In this document: positions 11,012 through 22,620 of the stretch, one piece after another | Numbering within the stretch: position 1 is the stretch's first letter | How the letters are laid out: each line of letters begins with the position of its first letter | Notes under the pieces: generated by a model | Seen by the model: the letters and a program-made list of their open reading frames with translations, nothing else | Told to the model about the DNA's origin: nothing | Database searches by the model: none | Made by a program: the position numbers and the translations under genes | Source: Vitellaria paradoxa | Lineage: Eukaryota; Streptophyta; Magnoliopsida; Ericales; Sapotaceae | Reading direction: 5' to 3' | Assembly: GCA_019916065.1 (NCBI GenBank) | Contig: CM034233.1 | Span: 12,543,573 to 12,607,572 of the forward strand | DNA length: 64,000 nucleotides

Positions 11012-11285
11012 ATGACTTCGGGAGGAAACACTACCCCACCACCATCTCCACGGGCAGGGGACGGTTCCACTCCTGCCAAAACTAAAGGGAGTGCGTTGGT
11101 TATCCGGACTCCAGGTCTGGAGCATGCCCGGAGAAGAAAAAATGGAGGATCCTGAGGTACTGAAACGGAGAGAGGAGCTGATGGCTAAGGCCAGTGAAAA
11201 GCAGGCAGAGCTGGAGGAGATTCTGCTGGAATTGAGTAAGGAAAAGGGAAAGTCCCCTGCTAGCCATGCAGCTGATTCTGGTTAA
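11012..11285 (+). pseudogene. Leader reading frame upstream of gag, element B
   Basis: ATG at 11012 opens a frame rich in Ser, Pro, Thr and charged residues. A run of six A at about 11136-11141 appears to hold one A too many, sending the first frame to TGA (11151-11153), while the conserved sequence (EDPEVLKRREELM, then AELEEILLELSKEKGK, a short coiled coil) continues in the next frame. That frame stops at TAA 11283-11285 and is then open again, in the same frame, right through gag. Element C has a matching leader that is also stopped at exactly this codon, so the leader is probably the N-terminus of Gag. Confidence 0.65.
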
Positions 11286-13226
11286 TCCGACTCGGAACCT
11301 GATGAAAGTTACGATGCTCTTTACGAGGACCCCACTGATGAGGATGACGGGGACACCCATGAACAGAAGGAGGTGCGCTCTCGCTCGCGACGTGATGTCT
11401 CTCCTTCCAGGAAGGACTCGCGCCGCGCTAAATCCATCGCGAAACGTGACGTGAGATCTGATGTTGACGCGCCCATCAAAGCGCATCACCAAAGGAGTTC
11501 CTCAAAAAAGGTGCTGGAGGCGCACTCAGAAGAGGCGGATAGCTCGGACCAAGAAGAACTAACTTTGAAGCGTAAGAAAGCGGGAAAGGCAAAGATGGAA
11601 GAGTGGGGGCAAGCAGAGGAATGGGGTGCTCAGGGCCAGAGCACACGAATGATGGCAAGGAAAGCCTTGGGGCGAATCTCTGCCTCCCCATTCGTCGATG
11701 AAATAATCGATGCGGAACCTCCGGAGAAATTCCAAACTCCGAGGCTTAATCTCTATGATGGGAGAACTGACCCCCTGGCCCACTACCGTCATTACATGCA
11801 GGCCATGACATTATGGAACAGCAACGACCACCTTATGTGCAAAGTATTCCTTTCCAGTTTGGGAGATACAGCGCTTCAGTGGTTCCATAAACTGCCCCCT
11901 GGCAGTATTCGGTGTTGGCAGCAACTGGCAGAGGAGTTCGTCACCCGGTTTTTGGCTAACACGAAGCAGCCCAAAACCGCTGACGTTCTCCTCACAATGA
12001 AAAGAAAGTCCGGGGAATCATTGAGAGATTATTCCCGCCGCTACCTGGAGCTCTACAATGAGGTGGGAAAATGCTCGGAGCAATTGGCGGTCACCTCGTT
12101 TAAACTGGGATTGCGGAAGGAGGATAGGCTGTGGCTCTCCTTGACCAAAAAGCCAGCCGCCAACATGTCAGATCTTATGTGCCGAATCGAGAAGTACGCC
12201 AAGGTGGAGGACGAGACGCAGCCGGCCGAGCAGAAAGAAAGTAGATCCCAGGGCCAGACAAGAGAGAAAAGACAGGGAGATGGCCGCCGATTCATTGACG
12301 AGGGGAAATCCGTCTTTGAAGCGGTCAATACGGTGTTCAAGGAGCCAATCTTCAAGATCCTCCCCCAAATAAAAAATAGGTCATATTTCAGATGGCCCGG
12401 AAAGCTGCCGGATTTCCCTGGAAAGGAGAATTCCAAAAACTACTGTGCGTACCATCAAGACAAAGGGCATCGCACCGGAGCCTGCCGATCGTTGCGACAT
12501 CATCTGGAAGAATTGGTGCGCAGAGGCCACCTTAAAGAGTTCGTAGATGAGGGCAGAACTAAAGAAGCAGCCCCCCAGGACAGAGAGCCGAGGAGGCAAC
12601 GGGAAGAGACTGCCGGGGAAGACGCTGCCGAAGAGGTTCAACCCCCACCAAGAGCCAGGGCACGTAGGGATGTCCCAAGACCTGCAGTCATCCATGTGAT
12701 TCATATGGAGCGGCGGCCCCAGAGTGTCATCAATCATGCCCCCAATCCACCAAGTAAAGAAATCTTGGGCGTTGCGGGTCAGCCGAACAAGCGCCCAAGG
12801 ACAGCCGCCATGAAGGAAATCACTTTTCATGAAGACGAGCATCCTGGTGTTCAGCTGCCGCACAATGATGCCCTGGTGGTCACTCTGGGCATGTTTGATT
12901 CAGAAGTAAGAAGAATCCTGGTAGATGCAGGAAGCTCAACGGAAGTCATGTTCCTGAGCTTATTTAAGAAGCTCGGATTAACTGAAGAAGATCTGGAACC
13001 GGCAGAATGTCCGCTCATAGGATTCAATTCTGCTCCTGTCTGGCCTCTGGGCAGAGTCGTCATTCCTGTCCGCGTGGGTCCGGTGGAGCAAGAGGTTGAG
13101 TTCACTGTTGTGGATTCCCCCTCTTCCTACAACGCTATAGTAGGAAGATCGTGGATTCACGCTTTGAAGGCGGTCCCCTCAACCTACCACCAGGTGCTGA
13201 AGTTCCCCTATTGTATCAGACTTTGA
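11286..13226 (+). pseudogene. gag and protease region of element B (3'-truncated)
   Basis: Open in one frame from just after the TAA at 11283 until shortly past the break at 13213; the last residues (IRL) come from flanking DNA. Same layout as in element A: basic Ser/Arg-rich start, Retrotrans_gag region, C-x2-H-x4-H-x4-C knuckle, DAGSS protease motif. Relative to copy A it keeps Arg where A has Trp (CGG versus TGG near 11946) and differs at a handful of other sites. It lacks RT, RNase H and integrase. Confidence 0.88.
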
Positions 13227-13420
13227 ATTACCGTTGATCATGATTTGTTATCACAAAAAAAAAAAAAAATATTCATATTAGCGGTGGCCAAATTTGATTT
13301 ACTTTTACTATTGTATCATACTTTAAATTACTGTTACCGTTTATCATGATGAGTCACCACCAAAAAAAAAAATATTCAATCTGGTATATATGTGTCAAAT
13401 TATTTCTTTAACATCGCATA
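13208..13420 (+). repeat. Two ~100-bp direct repeats at the element B break
   Basis: The block beginning CTATTGTATCA at 13208 recurs at 13308, each followed by a similar ACTTTGAATTACCG-type stretch, a TTATCATGAT-type word and an A-tract. The first unit begins exactly where gag ends. The host DNA therefore already contained this repeat when the element was truncated. Confidence 0.65.
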
Positions 13421-13433
13421 ACAAATTAATTAA

Positions 13434-13588
13434 GAGAGTGTTTGATTAACAAAAAATGGTAAAAAATATAATTAAAATAGAAAGAGGTGACGTAAAAGTG
13501 AAATGTGAAAATTTTTTATTAGAATAAAGTACAAAAAGTAGTTACAGTTTGTAAGTTTTGGTGATTTTTGGTAGTACCAAATAGGCCC
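13434..13588. mobile_element. 155-bp Tourist-like MITE, copy 1
   Basis: Terminal inverted repeats GAGAGTGTTTGATT and, reversed from the right end, GGGCCTATTTGGTA; flanked by TAA on both sides (13431-13433, 13589-13591). AT-rich interior with no coding potential. Same length and related sequence as the copies at 17255, 51540 and 62346. A 3-bp TWA target points to the PIF/Harbinger superfamily. Confidence 0.6.
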
Positions 13589-15044
13589 TAAGTAAAAAAC
13601 ATGTAGATATATTCAATCCTAATCATTTGGGTGATTCAAATTTTAAAATTTAATTTTTTTTTTTAATTTTTTGCAAAAATGAGATGACATCTAATTATAT
13701 ATGTGTGTATTATAATATGGTACCATTATCATATTAAATATTTTCTTCCCTCGTTGTATAATCCCCGCAAGGAAAATCTCACATAAAATCAAACTTTAAA
13801 GTAGATTTTCATGATAGTTTAATGTTTTAATCTTAGGTATGTATGTAAATCAACTGAATAAAATTGAATAATAAGGGTGTTGAGTTAAACTTAAAAGAGT
13901 TTAAAAAACTTTATTCACGTCCAATTCACTAAAATTTTAAATTAAATTTGAATAGGTCTCCAATTAAATTATCTCAGGTCAAATTTTAAATAATTTAAGA
14001 TTTTACACTATATTTATCGAATATTGGTTTATTAATTCAGACTCTAGTTGTGTTACATAGTATGACGAGATTAAAATTATAATTTTAATTAGGTTCATTT
14101 ATTAATTTTTAAGCCAAGCTTAAACAAATGACCAACAAATAATTAAATTTAGACTCAAACAAATCTAATTTCAAATAATAAGAATACTACATGTTATTCA
14201 AATCGATAAAAATTGCGTTGGTTACACACATCTTATACTTTTGACTTTTGTCATTATTATTATTGTTTTTTAATTGCACAGCACAAAAACATAAACAATG
14301 ACAACAGACAAATTCAGCAGTTCTTATTTTCAGCAGTCTCAACAGCAATTTGTATGCCATTACATACAGGCCCGGTTGGTCCTAGCTTTAACTTAGTTTT
14401 TTTTTTTTTTTTTTTTTAACTATAGCTTTTCTGCTTGAAAAAGTTAACGGTTACTTGACTTTTTGTGCTAAATAAATTAAAATTTTCAGCCAAAAAAAAG
14501 AGCTTAAAAAGATGAAAATAAAAAAATAAGAAAAAAGACTGAATTTCATTTTTTTTTTTCAGTTCTTCACTATCAAGGTTTAGCATTTTTATTGATTTTT
14601 CAAAATATCCTAATCCAATCTCCATAAAGCCCAAAACATATGTATATAATTCTAAAAACTAAATTTACTCACATTTGTTTAATTATAGTAAAATTGTGTA
14701 ATTAATTACATTTAAACAAATTATAATAAAAATTATAAATTAATTAAACAAATAATATTTAAAATTATAAAATTATATTTGAACAAATATATTTAATGCA
14801 AATATATGAATAAATTAATTTTACCCTTACTAGTAACCTAACATACAACATTACAATCCATTCAATTATAAGGATATTTTAGTCTTCTTGTATTAAATAA
14901 TAAGTTTTATTATAGTCGGTACTAAACAACCTTATGTACACCCAAAAAAAAAAAAAAAATGACTAAAAATTAGCCTTCTTTAAAAAAATTACCAAACACT
15001 GGAAAAATTTTTTAACCAACTTAAAAGACTCAACTTGTTTTAAA
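13589..15044. other. AT-rich intergenic DNA downstream of the PPR gene
   Basis: No credible gene. Contains T-runs (14398-14418), an A-run near 14943-14959 and many short inverted AT motifs. The part next to 15044 should hold the 3'UTR and polyadenylation region of the minus-strand PPR gene, but no clear boundary is visible. Confidence 0.55.
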
Positions 15045-16877
15045 TTAACTTTCTAGCTGATAACAGACAGGCTCACATTCACCTATCATGTGCATCCACA
15101 AATTCCCTAAAACTGAATGTATAGCCTCCCACTGAGGATGCACTTTATCCCCAGCTATAAACTCCCAAACCATACTACCAATCTCAATAACACTACAACC
15201 AGCCTCTTTTTTGGCACCTTCTCTAATCATCAGCTCTTTGATTTCCTCCACCTCTCTCCATCTTCTCTCCTTGGCGTACAAATTCCTCAACAAAACATAG
15301 TTCCCATCATTCCAAGGCTCCATTTCAACAGCCTTTTTTATTATTCTCTCAGCCCTTGTGACATCCTTAGCATACCCACAAGCAACTAGAAAAGAACTCA
15401 GTATTATCCCATTAGCCTCATAGGGCATAATTTCAATCATCTTCTCAGCCTCTTCTAAAAGCCCTGCCCGACCCAGAATATCTACCATGCAACCATAGTG
15501 CTCGATTTTCGGCATGACACCGAATTCTGCCATTGCTTTGAACCATCTCTTCCCTTCTTCCACTAAACCACTGTGATTACATGCAGTCAACACACCAAGC
15601 ATGGATATCTCGTTTGGCTTAAATCCACTATGTTTCATATCCAGAAACACCTCCAGTGCTTCTTCAGCACGGCCGTTGACTGCCAAACCATTTATCAAGG
15701 CATTCCAAGTAGCTATCTCTTTCTCAGGCATTTCATCGAAAAGTCTTCTTGCTTTTGTAATTTCACCGCATTTGGCATACATATCCACTAACGCAGTGCA
15801 AACATTTGTCACTCTATCAAGCTTCTTCCTCTTGACATATTGGTGAATCCAACCCCCCAAATCCAGAGCACCCAAATCTGCAACAGCTGGAAGAACACTG
15901 ACAACGGTAACTTTATCTGGTTCAAATGAAGTTGTAGACTGCAATTCATTGAGCAGTCTCAAAGCTTCATGGGGCTGTTTATTTTGGCAATACCCACCGA
16001 TCATTGCGTTCCAAGAAAATAAATTCTTCTCGGGCATCGCATCAAATAGCAACCTGGCAGAACCAACATCACCGTCGGTGCAATACCCATCAATCATGCT
16101 AGTCCAAGACACCACATTTCTTTCTGGCATCCCATCAAACAAACGCCTAGCAGAATCCATATCACCCAACTTTACATAAGCATCTATCATCACGTTATAT
16201 GCTGCTGAATCTTTTTCCGGAGATTGATTGAAGCATTCCCTTGCACTGTCCATATCTCCACTCCTTGCATACCCACAAACAAGAGCAGTCCAAGACACTT
16301 GACTTCTTTCAGTCATTTCATCAAACAACCTTCGGGCACAGCCCATCAATCCAAATTTCGCATACATGTCAACCAATGCTGTGGATGCAAATAAATTCGA
16401 GCTAAACCCAATTTTCATCACATGGTTATGTATTTGTTGGCCTTCCCAATAGGCGCAACTCAAACCACAGGACTTAGCCAGCCACGAAAATGTGTAGTTA
16501 TCGGCCGCAAAGCCAGTCTCCCTCCTAAGATTTCGATACAAACTAATACATTCAGAGAACTGACGCAGACCCAGATGAGCTTTTATCATGGTGTTACAGA
16601 GAAAAGCGTCCTCTTTCTGATGTATGTGATCAAACACTCGACGAGCGTAATGGATTCCGGCGAGTGGATCAGACGAAGCAGCGCCAGCGATGAGGGAAGA
16701 AGAGGTGGTGATAAATTTGGTAAGGAGGTTGACATTGGCGTCGAGAGCGTTGCGGAGGATGAAGGCGTGGATTTGGAGGAGAGAGGCTCTGGTGTTTCTC
16801 TGTTGGAGGAGGAGAAGGCATTTTCTCTCTCCTGGGCTCCAAAGAGAATGCTGCTCTCTCTCTCTCATATGACTCAA
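15045..16877 (-). CDS. Pentatricopeptide repeat protein, PLS class with E/E+ end
   Basis: Intronless, 610 aa, starting MSHMREREQHS. Degenerate 35-residue PPR units run from about residue 60 to 500, with clear motifs such as VSWTALVCGYARSGDMDSARECF, VSWTSMIDGYCTDGDVGSARLLF and CTALVDMYAKCGEITKARRLFDEMPEKEIATWNALI. After these comes an E/E+ tail (GCSVIEIGSMVWEFIAGDKVHPQWEAIHSVL) and no DYW domain. Proteins of this class go to mitochondria or plastids, bind RNA base by base and usually specify C-to-U editing sites, recruiting a DYW deaminase from a partner. The sequence resembles the protein encoded by Arabidopsis At2g44880, a mitochondrial editing factor, but I cannot confirm orthology. No obvious long targeting peptide is visible before the first repeats. 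Not linked to its neighbours. Confidence 0.93.
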   Translation of the reverse strand: MSHMREREQHSLWSPGERKCLLLLQQRNTRASLLQIHAFILRNALDANVNLLTKFITTSSSLIAGAASSDPLAGIHYARRVFDHIHQKEDAFLCNTMIKAHLGLRQFSECISLYRNLRRETGFAADNYTFSWLAKSCGLSCAYWEGQQIHNHVMKIGFSSNLFASTALVDMYAKFGLMGCARRLFDEMTERSQVSWTALVCGYARSGDMDSARECFNQSPEKDSAAYNVMIDAYVKLGDMDSARRLFDGMPERNVVSWTSMIDGYCTDGDVGSARLLFDAMPEKNLFSWNAMIGGYCQNKQPHEALRLLNELQSTTSFEPDKVTVVSVLPAVADLGALDLGGWIHQYVKRKKLDRVTNVCTALVDMYAKCGEITKARRLFDEMPEKEIATWNALINGLAVNGRAEEALEVFLDMKHSGFKPNEISMLGVLTACNHSGLVEEGKRWFKAMAEFGVMPKIEHYGCMVDILGRAGLLEEAEKMIEIMPYEANGIILSSFLVACGYAKDVTRAERIIKKAVEMEPWNDGNYVLLRNLYAKERRWREVEEIKELMIREGAKKEAGCSVIEIGSMVWEFIAGDKVHPQWEAIHSVLGNLWMHMIGECEPVCYQLES

Positions 16878-17254
16878 AATTCAAATGTGCAATGCAGTAA
16901 AATCGTAAAAAATATACATATAATTAGAAGTAAAAATAACTAAACATTAACCAGTATGGAAAGACAGGCTACTATCACTATAAAATATTTTATTTTATAA
17001 TTATAAAATTATCATTAACACATCACTTTCATTAAAAATTTTAATACATTTTTTGGGTAGGGTATATTTTCCCCTTTGTTAATTTTGTTCCTAATATTGA
17101 ATTCTGCCCTCACTTGAATTAATACCTGACATTTGTTCTAGAAATTTGAGGAATTTTTTTTTTTTTTTTTAATGAGATCGATGGTAAAAAGAGTCTTGTT
17201 TATGTGATGCATCTTTTCTGGTGTTGACTTGCAAGCAGAATTCAAAGATTTTCA

Positions 17255-17409
17255 GGGGTTGTTTGGTTGAAAAAAAATTGAGGAAAAAGTATGGTAAAAG
17301 TATAAAAATGTGATATAAATGTGATATGTGTTAAAATTTTATTAAAAAAATATAAAAAATAATTAAAATTTGATGACTTTTGATATTTGTTGATCGGCCA
17401 AACAGAGCC
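17255..17409. mobile_element. 155-bp Tourist-like MITE, copy 2
   Basis: Starts GGGGTTGTTTGGTTGA and ends TCGGCCAAACAGAGCC, imperfect inverted termini, with TCA on both sides (17252-17254 and 17410-17412). Interior has the same ATAAAAATGTGATAT-type words as the other 155-bp copies. Confidence 0.6.
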
Positions 17410-18198
17410 TCAATCCTGGGTCAAATGTACAACGTAGCCCATGGGATAAGTACTGCCAAGCTGTCCCACCCTAAATTCCAAACTAAAAGCTGACCCACTG
17501 TTCAAAAGATTTTTCAAAACCTCCATTTCAGAATTGGGCAAAATAATCAATAAGAAGAAAAAAAAATAAAAAAAAATAAAAATCAGAAGCTTCACGTAAA
17601 ACTGGAACAACCCATCTGGATTTTCGGAAAGAATTCCAAAACTAACTGATTTCATGAAAATCGGAAAAAAGAAAAGTTGAAAGTTGTGCATTTACCTTCG
17701 AAAATGGAAAACCCTAACTACGACCAAGCCGAAAGGAAACTCGCAAGAACCAAATTTCTTCAAAGGTAACGGCAAATGGACGAGGGGGCATGCACGGAAA
17801 GGGATACGTAGAAGAGAAGAGGGAGGTGAAAGGTGAGGAAGGCGAAGACACCCATGGATGGATTGATTTCTCTTCTCTCGGACGCAAAGGAACATCAGAT
17901 TGTTTGTCAAAGGATTGATGGAGCGAAGCATGAACGTCCAGAAGAGTACCGTAGAGGTCGATGCGTCCTTTTCCCGTGGTGAGTGACTTGAGAGCTTCAA
18001 ATTCCAAATTAAAAGAGCTGGAACAGAGTAAAAAATGTAGAAGTTCTACTAAAGCCCCAAAACTTCCACATGAACCAAGCTTGTGTCTGCCATTAATTGA
18101 AATAGGCATTAAAATTAGGTTAAAATTAATAGAGGGTTATTTTTGGATCCGCCATTACTTGAAGTAGGCATTAGAGTTAGGCTAATTGAGGTAGATAG

Positions 18199-18205
<7 letters not shown>

Positions 18206-18240
<35 letters not shown>
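18206..18240 (+). repeat. GA microsatellite followed by a G tract
   Basis: Uninterrupted GA dinucleotides running into about ten G residues. A simple repeat, likely length-polymorphic. Confidence 0.85.
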
Positions 18241-20232
18241 CGCAGCCTCGGACACAAATTTGCCAATTTACAATGTAAGGGAATTTGTTCTCCTCATTCA
18301 CCTACTTTTTAGTTGGACAACCCTTCGGCTTTTTTACATGTTTATTCATGCGTGTGCCTGTTCTGACAGTTGTTAATGGAAACCACCCAAGTTAGCTGGG
18401 CAAACAGGGCTGAGGTTTGGTAGCTAGGCAGATAATTAAGCCATTTGTAGGTAGATGCATCAACTTTCATCTAACATGATTGATTGTTTTATTTATTAAA
18501 AAGAAAAATCATGCGTTACCAAATCCTGTGTTAAAACTTGCAGTATCTTTGGTATGCTGAAAATGCATGGGCCTCACACCTACCCTTCCAGCCCCTTCTA
18601 CTTTCTCTCCACTTTTTTCTCAAATCAAACAGTGGAAAATGGCACATTATCCCCTCCCCTTTCGCTTTCCATCCACAATTAAGGTGTGTTTTGTATGGAT
18701 GAGATAAATGCACTACTGTAATATTTTACTTCTTATAATTATAATATTTAGCATATTTTAGGGAAATTTTAATTGGATTAATATTACTCTTTCTTAATGT
18801 GTTAAACGTTAAAAAAAAAAAAGATGAGAATTATGAGTAAAAAAGTAAAAATTATTTTCGTAATATTTATTCTACTCATTTTTAACCTTACATTAAATGC
18901 ACCCTCGTAGAAAAAAGCGCGATAATAAGCTAATCACGACGTAAAAAAATCATGCTTTAATCTATTACTTTGTTATTTCTTCTACCATTATACCAAAAAT
19001 TAAAAAAAATATATTCTTGATTTTTGGAGGAATCATAAATTTTGATGAAACTTTTTTTCACTCTATCCTAAATATCCTTAATAATCTTTAACTACCTACC
19101 ACTAAAAGACATGCACACAAGTGATTTTTGAAAAAAATAATTATTCATTTACAACTCTAGTTCAAATGATCGATTAATTAATGAAATTATGTTTCAATTA
19201 CTTGAAAATATGTTTTTTTGGATTCATTTTCTCTAAAAACATTTAATATTTAATAGTTTTACATATGCAATACAGAGATACTATGGATTAGTTATAGTGA
19301 CGAACTAATTTTAACTTGTGAAGAAATTTAGATCTTGAATCATTTTTATTTTTGATTTATATATATATATATATATATTGGATCAATGCTAGAAAAACTT
19401 GAAAGAATTAACGGTGAGGAGATTGGGAGGCTCTCTAAATTAACTTGGAGAAAAAAATAAATTTTTCGGTTAATTTTAAAAAAAAAAATGACAAAAAACA
19501 ATAGGGTTATTATTGTAATAAACCGTGAAAACAAAAGAAAATTTCTCCTCCTATTTTCCTCCTATCCCAAGCTGAAAATCAAACATCTCCAAGCTTCGAA
19601 CAAGAAGTCGAAGTACGAAAGTGGAAACTTCGTTGTTTGTTATTACTTTGTTGGGGGCGACTATCGCACCAATGTGTAGATTAAAAAAGGACAAATATGT
19701 GAAGCCCAAAAGCTTAGATGAAGTTTGGAAAATATGTATATATATTAGCTAATTATTGTATTTAGAAAAGGAAAATTTTAATTTTTTTAATAAATAACTT
19801 TTTAATCTTTTATTCGTTTAACATTTTTGTTTTTCATAATTTAAAATGTAAAATAATTATTTTAATTATTTTAAAACAAACAAAAAATTAAATAACTTCT
19901 AACAATTCATACTAAACGAGTATATTTAGAGTATATTTAGAGTGATAAAAAATGAGATAATTTGAGAGTTCGTAATTTGTGTAGTGAGATATAAAATGAA
20001 TAATTTTTAGCAAATAAAATGCATCCAAAAACTTAGATCAACGACAGTTTCATTTATAAAGAAATCTGAGAAAAAGTGCAAAATCTTATGAGAAGAAAGC
20101 ACCAAGAAAGAATTCATTACTTATCCCAATGGAATATAATGGTTCATCGATCCTCTGCTCTTTATAAAGATTCCTCCATTTTACCTCTTCTTAATATATA
20201 TACTGTACTTGAAAGAACAGACTTCTTTCTTA

Positions 20233-20510
20233 TGTAGCCTTTGACAATAAAATTTTTAGCAAAAAATTACTAATTTTTGGTTTTTGAGTGTTTGATAAGC
20301 CATCAATTTTTACCACTTTTTTACTCTATTATAGTAATTTCTCAATTCAAAAATTATTCAAAGTTGTTAAAAATTACCAAAAGTTATTAAAAATTACTAA
20401 AAATTACTAAAAATTACTTTTGTTTCACCAAACATACCAAAAATTATAACTAGCAACTTTTGGTTAAGAATTGTTAAAATTTGCTAAAAATTATATTTCT
20501 AAACACCCTC
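20233..20510 (+). mobile_element. Old MITE of the TTACTxTATTATAGTAATTT family
   Basis: Ends with CTAAACACCCTC followed by TTA; the left end (TGTAGCCTTTGACAA) also follows TTA. Interior shares distinctive text, such as the stretch near 20327 ending TATAGTAATTTCTCAA, with the element at 42811-43119 (reverse orientation) and 61373-61717. No coding potential. The left end is degenerate, so the boundary is uncertain. Confidence 0.5.
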
Positions 20511-21268
20511 TTATTCATTTAATTTTAATCTGTTTGCTGCATGTCATATGAGGATCTGTCTATCCATTTTTAAGTAACTAATCTTATGACTTCTGCATGC
20601 ATGCAATGCAACAATTGAAAATTTTTAAATTAAAAATTTCCACACATAAGTTAAGTTTCCGAAAAATAAATTAGAAGTTTCTTGAAATTAAAATATAATC
20701 GTAAGAGTTGAAATTGTATTTTTAATATTTAAATTTTTATAAAAATTCATCTAACAATCGAAGTTAAAACATTTTTATTATTGGATGAACTTCCATAAAA
20801 ATAAAAAAAAAATTAAAAATATAATTTCAATTCTTAAAATTGAATTTCAATCCGATGATCCCCCATTCTTGAAAACTGGTATATTAAATCCCATAAACTA
20901 TTTTGCTCGAGGAAAACTACAAAATTTATAAGAAAAAACTACAATAATTAATAAAACCTCAAAATGGAATTTTTGCAATTATAAACCAAAGTGAGATTGT
21001 GATTGCCATTAATAGATTATAAATACCATCAGATCACATTATCAAAGATTCTGTATACAAATTCTATTTAATCACTGTTATATATTCTTCATGTAAATAG
21101 TATTATTTGTACAACATTATCTTTTGTAAATATTTACCAAATTATATAATAATAATCCGAAAGAGTTTGTACTGGAATTTGAAGTATATTACATTGTAAT
21201 TTTTTTTATAGTTAAAATATATATCTCGATGAGTTTTTTTTTTTTTTTATATTTTAAATGACAACTTA

Positions 21269-21624
21269 GAGGGTGTTTGACAACTCAAAAATTAGCAAAA
21301 AAAATACCAAAAGTTGATTTTTGTGTGTTTGGCAAAACCACAAAATTTTTCACTTTTTTGATTCACTACAGTAAAAAGTACCACTTCATAATTACAACTT
21401 TTTTGATTTGCTACAGTAAAAAACATACCAAATACCCAAAAGTTACCACTTTTTTGCTTTGCTACAGTAAAAAAATTTACCAAACACCCAAAAGTTACTT
21501 AAAAATACTAAAAATTTCATTTGGTTCAACCAAACACACAAAAAACTGCAAAAAAAAAAAAAAAAAAAAAACAACCAAAAATCTACCAAGACTTAAGTTT
21601 TTTTTTTAACTTCCAAACACCCTC
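21269..21624. mobile_element. 356-bp Tourist-like MITE with an internal triplicate
   Basis: Perfect first 11 bases of inverted terminus, GAGGGTGTTTG, at both ends, flanked by TTA (21266-21268 and 21625-21627), the PIF/Harbinger target signature. Inside, a CTTTTTTGxTTxxCTACAGTAAAAA block occurs three times (about 21353, 21396, 21448). Non-coding. Confidence 0.78.
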
Positions 21625-21873
21625 TTAATGGCTCTATTAAAACAAAGAAAAAATGTCTTCCCAATTTTCTAAATCATACAAAACATAAACTTTAATTACT
21701 TGAACTTTTTTTTTTTTTTTTTAAGTACTCAACGTATCGAGGTCAACTTATACACATTTCAATTAATAATTATTGGAGAGTTAAATCAAGATTTTACTAG
21801 TTGAGTAACTACTGAGAGTTTAGTTGAATCTTACCCTGACTTAGAATTTTTTTTTTCGTATTTGTTTCATCTA

Positions 21874-22620
21874 TCTATACTATTATAGAACAAATATTAA
21901 AATTTGATGAAACTATTTTTTTATGAAACTTTTTTTTTATGAAGCTTTTTTTTTTATTTTTTTTCCATTTATGACCTTTGACCACAAATAATTACTCACA
22001 ATTTGAAATTTTTTTCCATTAATGACATTTAACCACCAATAACCACACATAATTTGAAAGTGGTGTATAAATAAATTTTAAACTTTTATAAGTTATTTAA
22101 GTAATTTTACCTTTTAAATTTTTTATTTTCCTTAAATGTTCTTTAACAATCAACTACTCTTATATATAATGTTCTTTTATTTTATCAAAATACTCTTTAA
22201 TTGCTTACAATCTGCTTGAATACTTTTAATTAATAATTAGTCATTATTTATTGTTTGAGAAATTTTTTTAAATAAAATAACAAATTAATTAATAACACAC
22301 ACATAGTTTTTAAATAAAATTTTGATAAAAATTTATGTGCATCACATGTGTGTCCGTGCAGGTATTTTTTAATTTGTCTAAAGAAAACAACAAATTAATT
22401 AATGATACATACATAGTTTTTAAATAAAAATTTAATAAAAATCACGTGCATCACTTTTGCATAAGTAAATAAAATAAAAATTCACACACATTATTTTAAT
22501 AGGTTAATTAAAAATTAATAGAAAAATTAAGTAAATATTTATAATTTGTAAAACTAAAAAATTTTTATTGATTATTAATAAAAAAATAATTTATATGTAT
22601 CGCGTGTACCCGGCGTCTGG
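21874..22620 (+). mobile_element. Probable non-autonomous Helitron
   Basis: Begins TCTATACTATTATAG after an A, ends CGCGTGTACCCGGCGTCTGG before a T. These match the plant Helitron rules: TC start, CTRR end (CTGG), insertion between A and T, no target duplication. The interior is AT rich, with a roughly 110-bp direct repeat (AACAAATTAATTAAT words at about 22279 and 22389). A strong 3' hairpin is not obvious, which lowers confidence. No Rep/helicase coding. Confidence 0.5.

Larger units (their letters stand above)
10010..13213 (+). mobile_element. Tat-lineage Ty3/gypsy retrotransposon B (3'-truncated)
   Basis: Complete 5' LTR, tRNA-Lys primer site, leader frame and gag-protease, ending abruptly inside the protease/gag C-terminal region at CTATTG (13208-13213). 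The rest of pol, the polypurine tract and the 3' LTR are absent. Nucleotides 11330-13213 are almost identical to element A, so both belong to one recently active family. Candidate 5-bp target sequence before the LTR is TTAGC (10005-10009); the matching right copy was lost with the 3' end. Confidence 0.92.
16878..20232. other. Intergenic region between the PPR gene and ACC1, left part
   Basis: AT-rich with MITEs and simple repeats and no gene I can support. A GC-richer island at 17690-18060 holds overlapping frames on the minus strand and a short plus-strand frame beginning MENPNYDQAERKLARTKF at 17704 that ends at a GGTAACG donor-like site. It could be a relic exon, but no matching downstream exon is visible. 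A block near 19930-20040 resembles 49895-50010 and 61065-61160, probably another old MITE family. Confidence 0.45.

Noticed and set aside
14398..14418. T-tracts at 14398, 17155, 27538 and 31595 as further retroposed micro-insertions
   Set aside because: No convincing direct repeats flank them, so they are treated as simple homopolymers.
17692..18109. Two overlapping minus-strand frames of about 100-130 codons, and a plus-strand frame starting MENPNYDQ
   Set aside because: No recognisable domain, competing frames over the same DNA, and no downstream exons that fit. Kept only as a possible relic in the region note.
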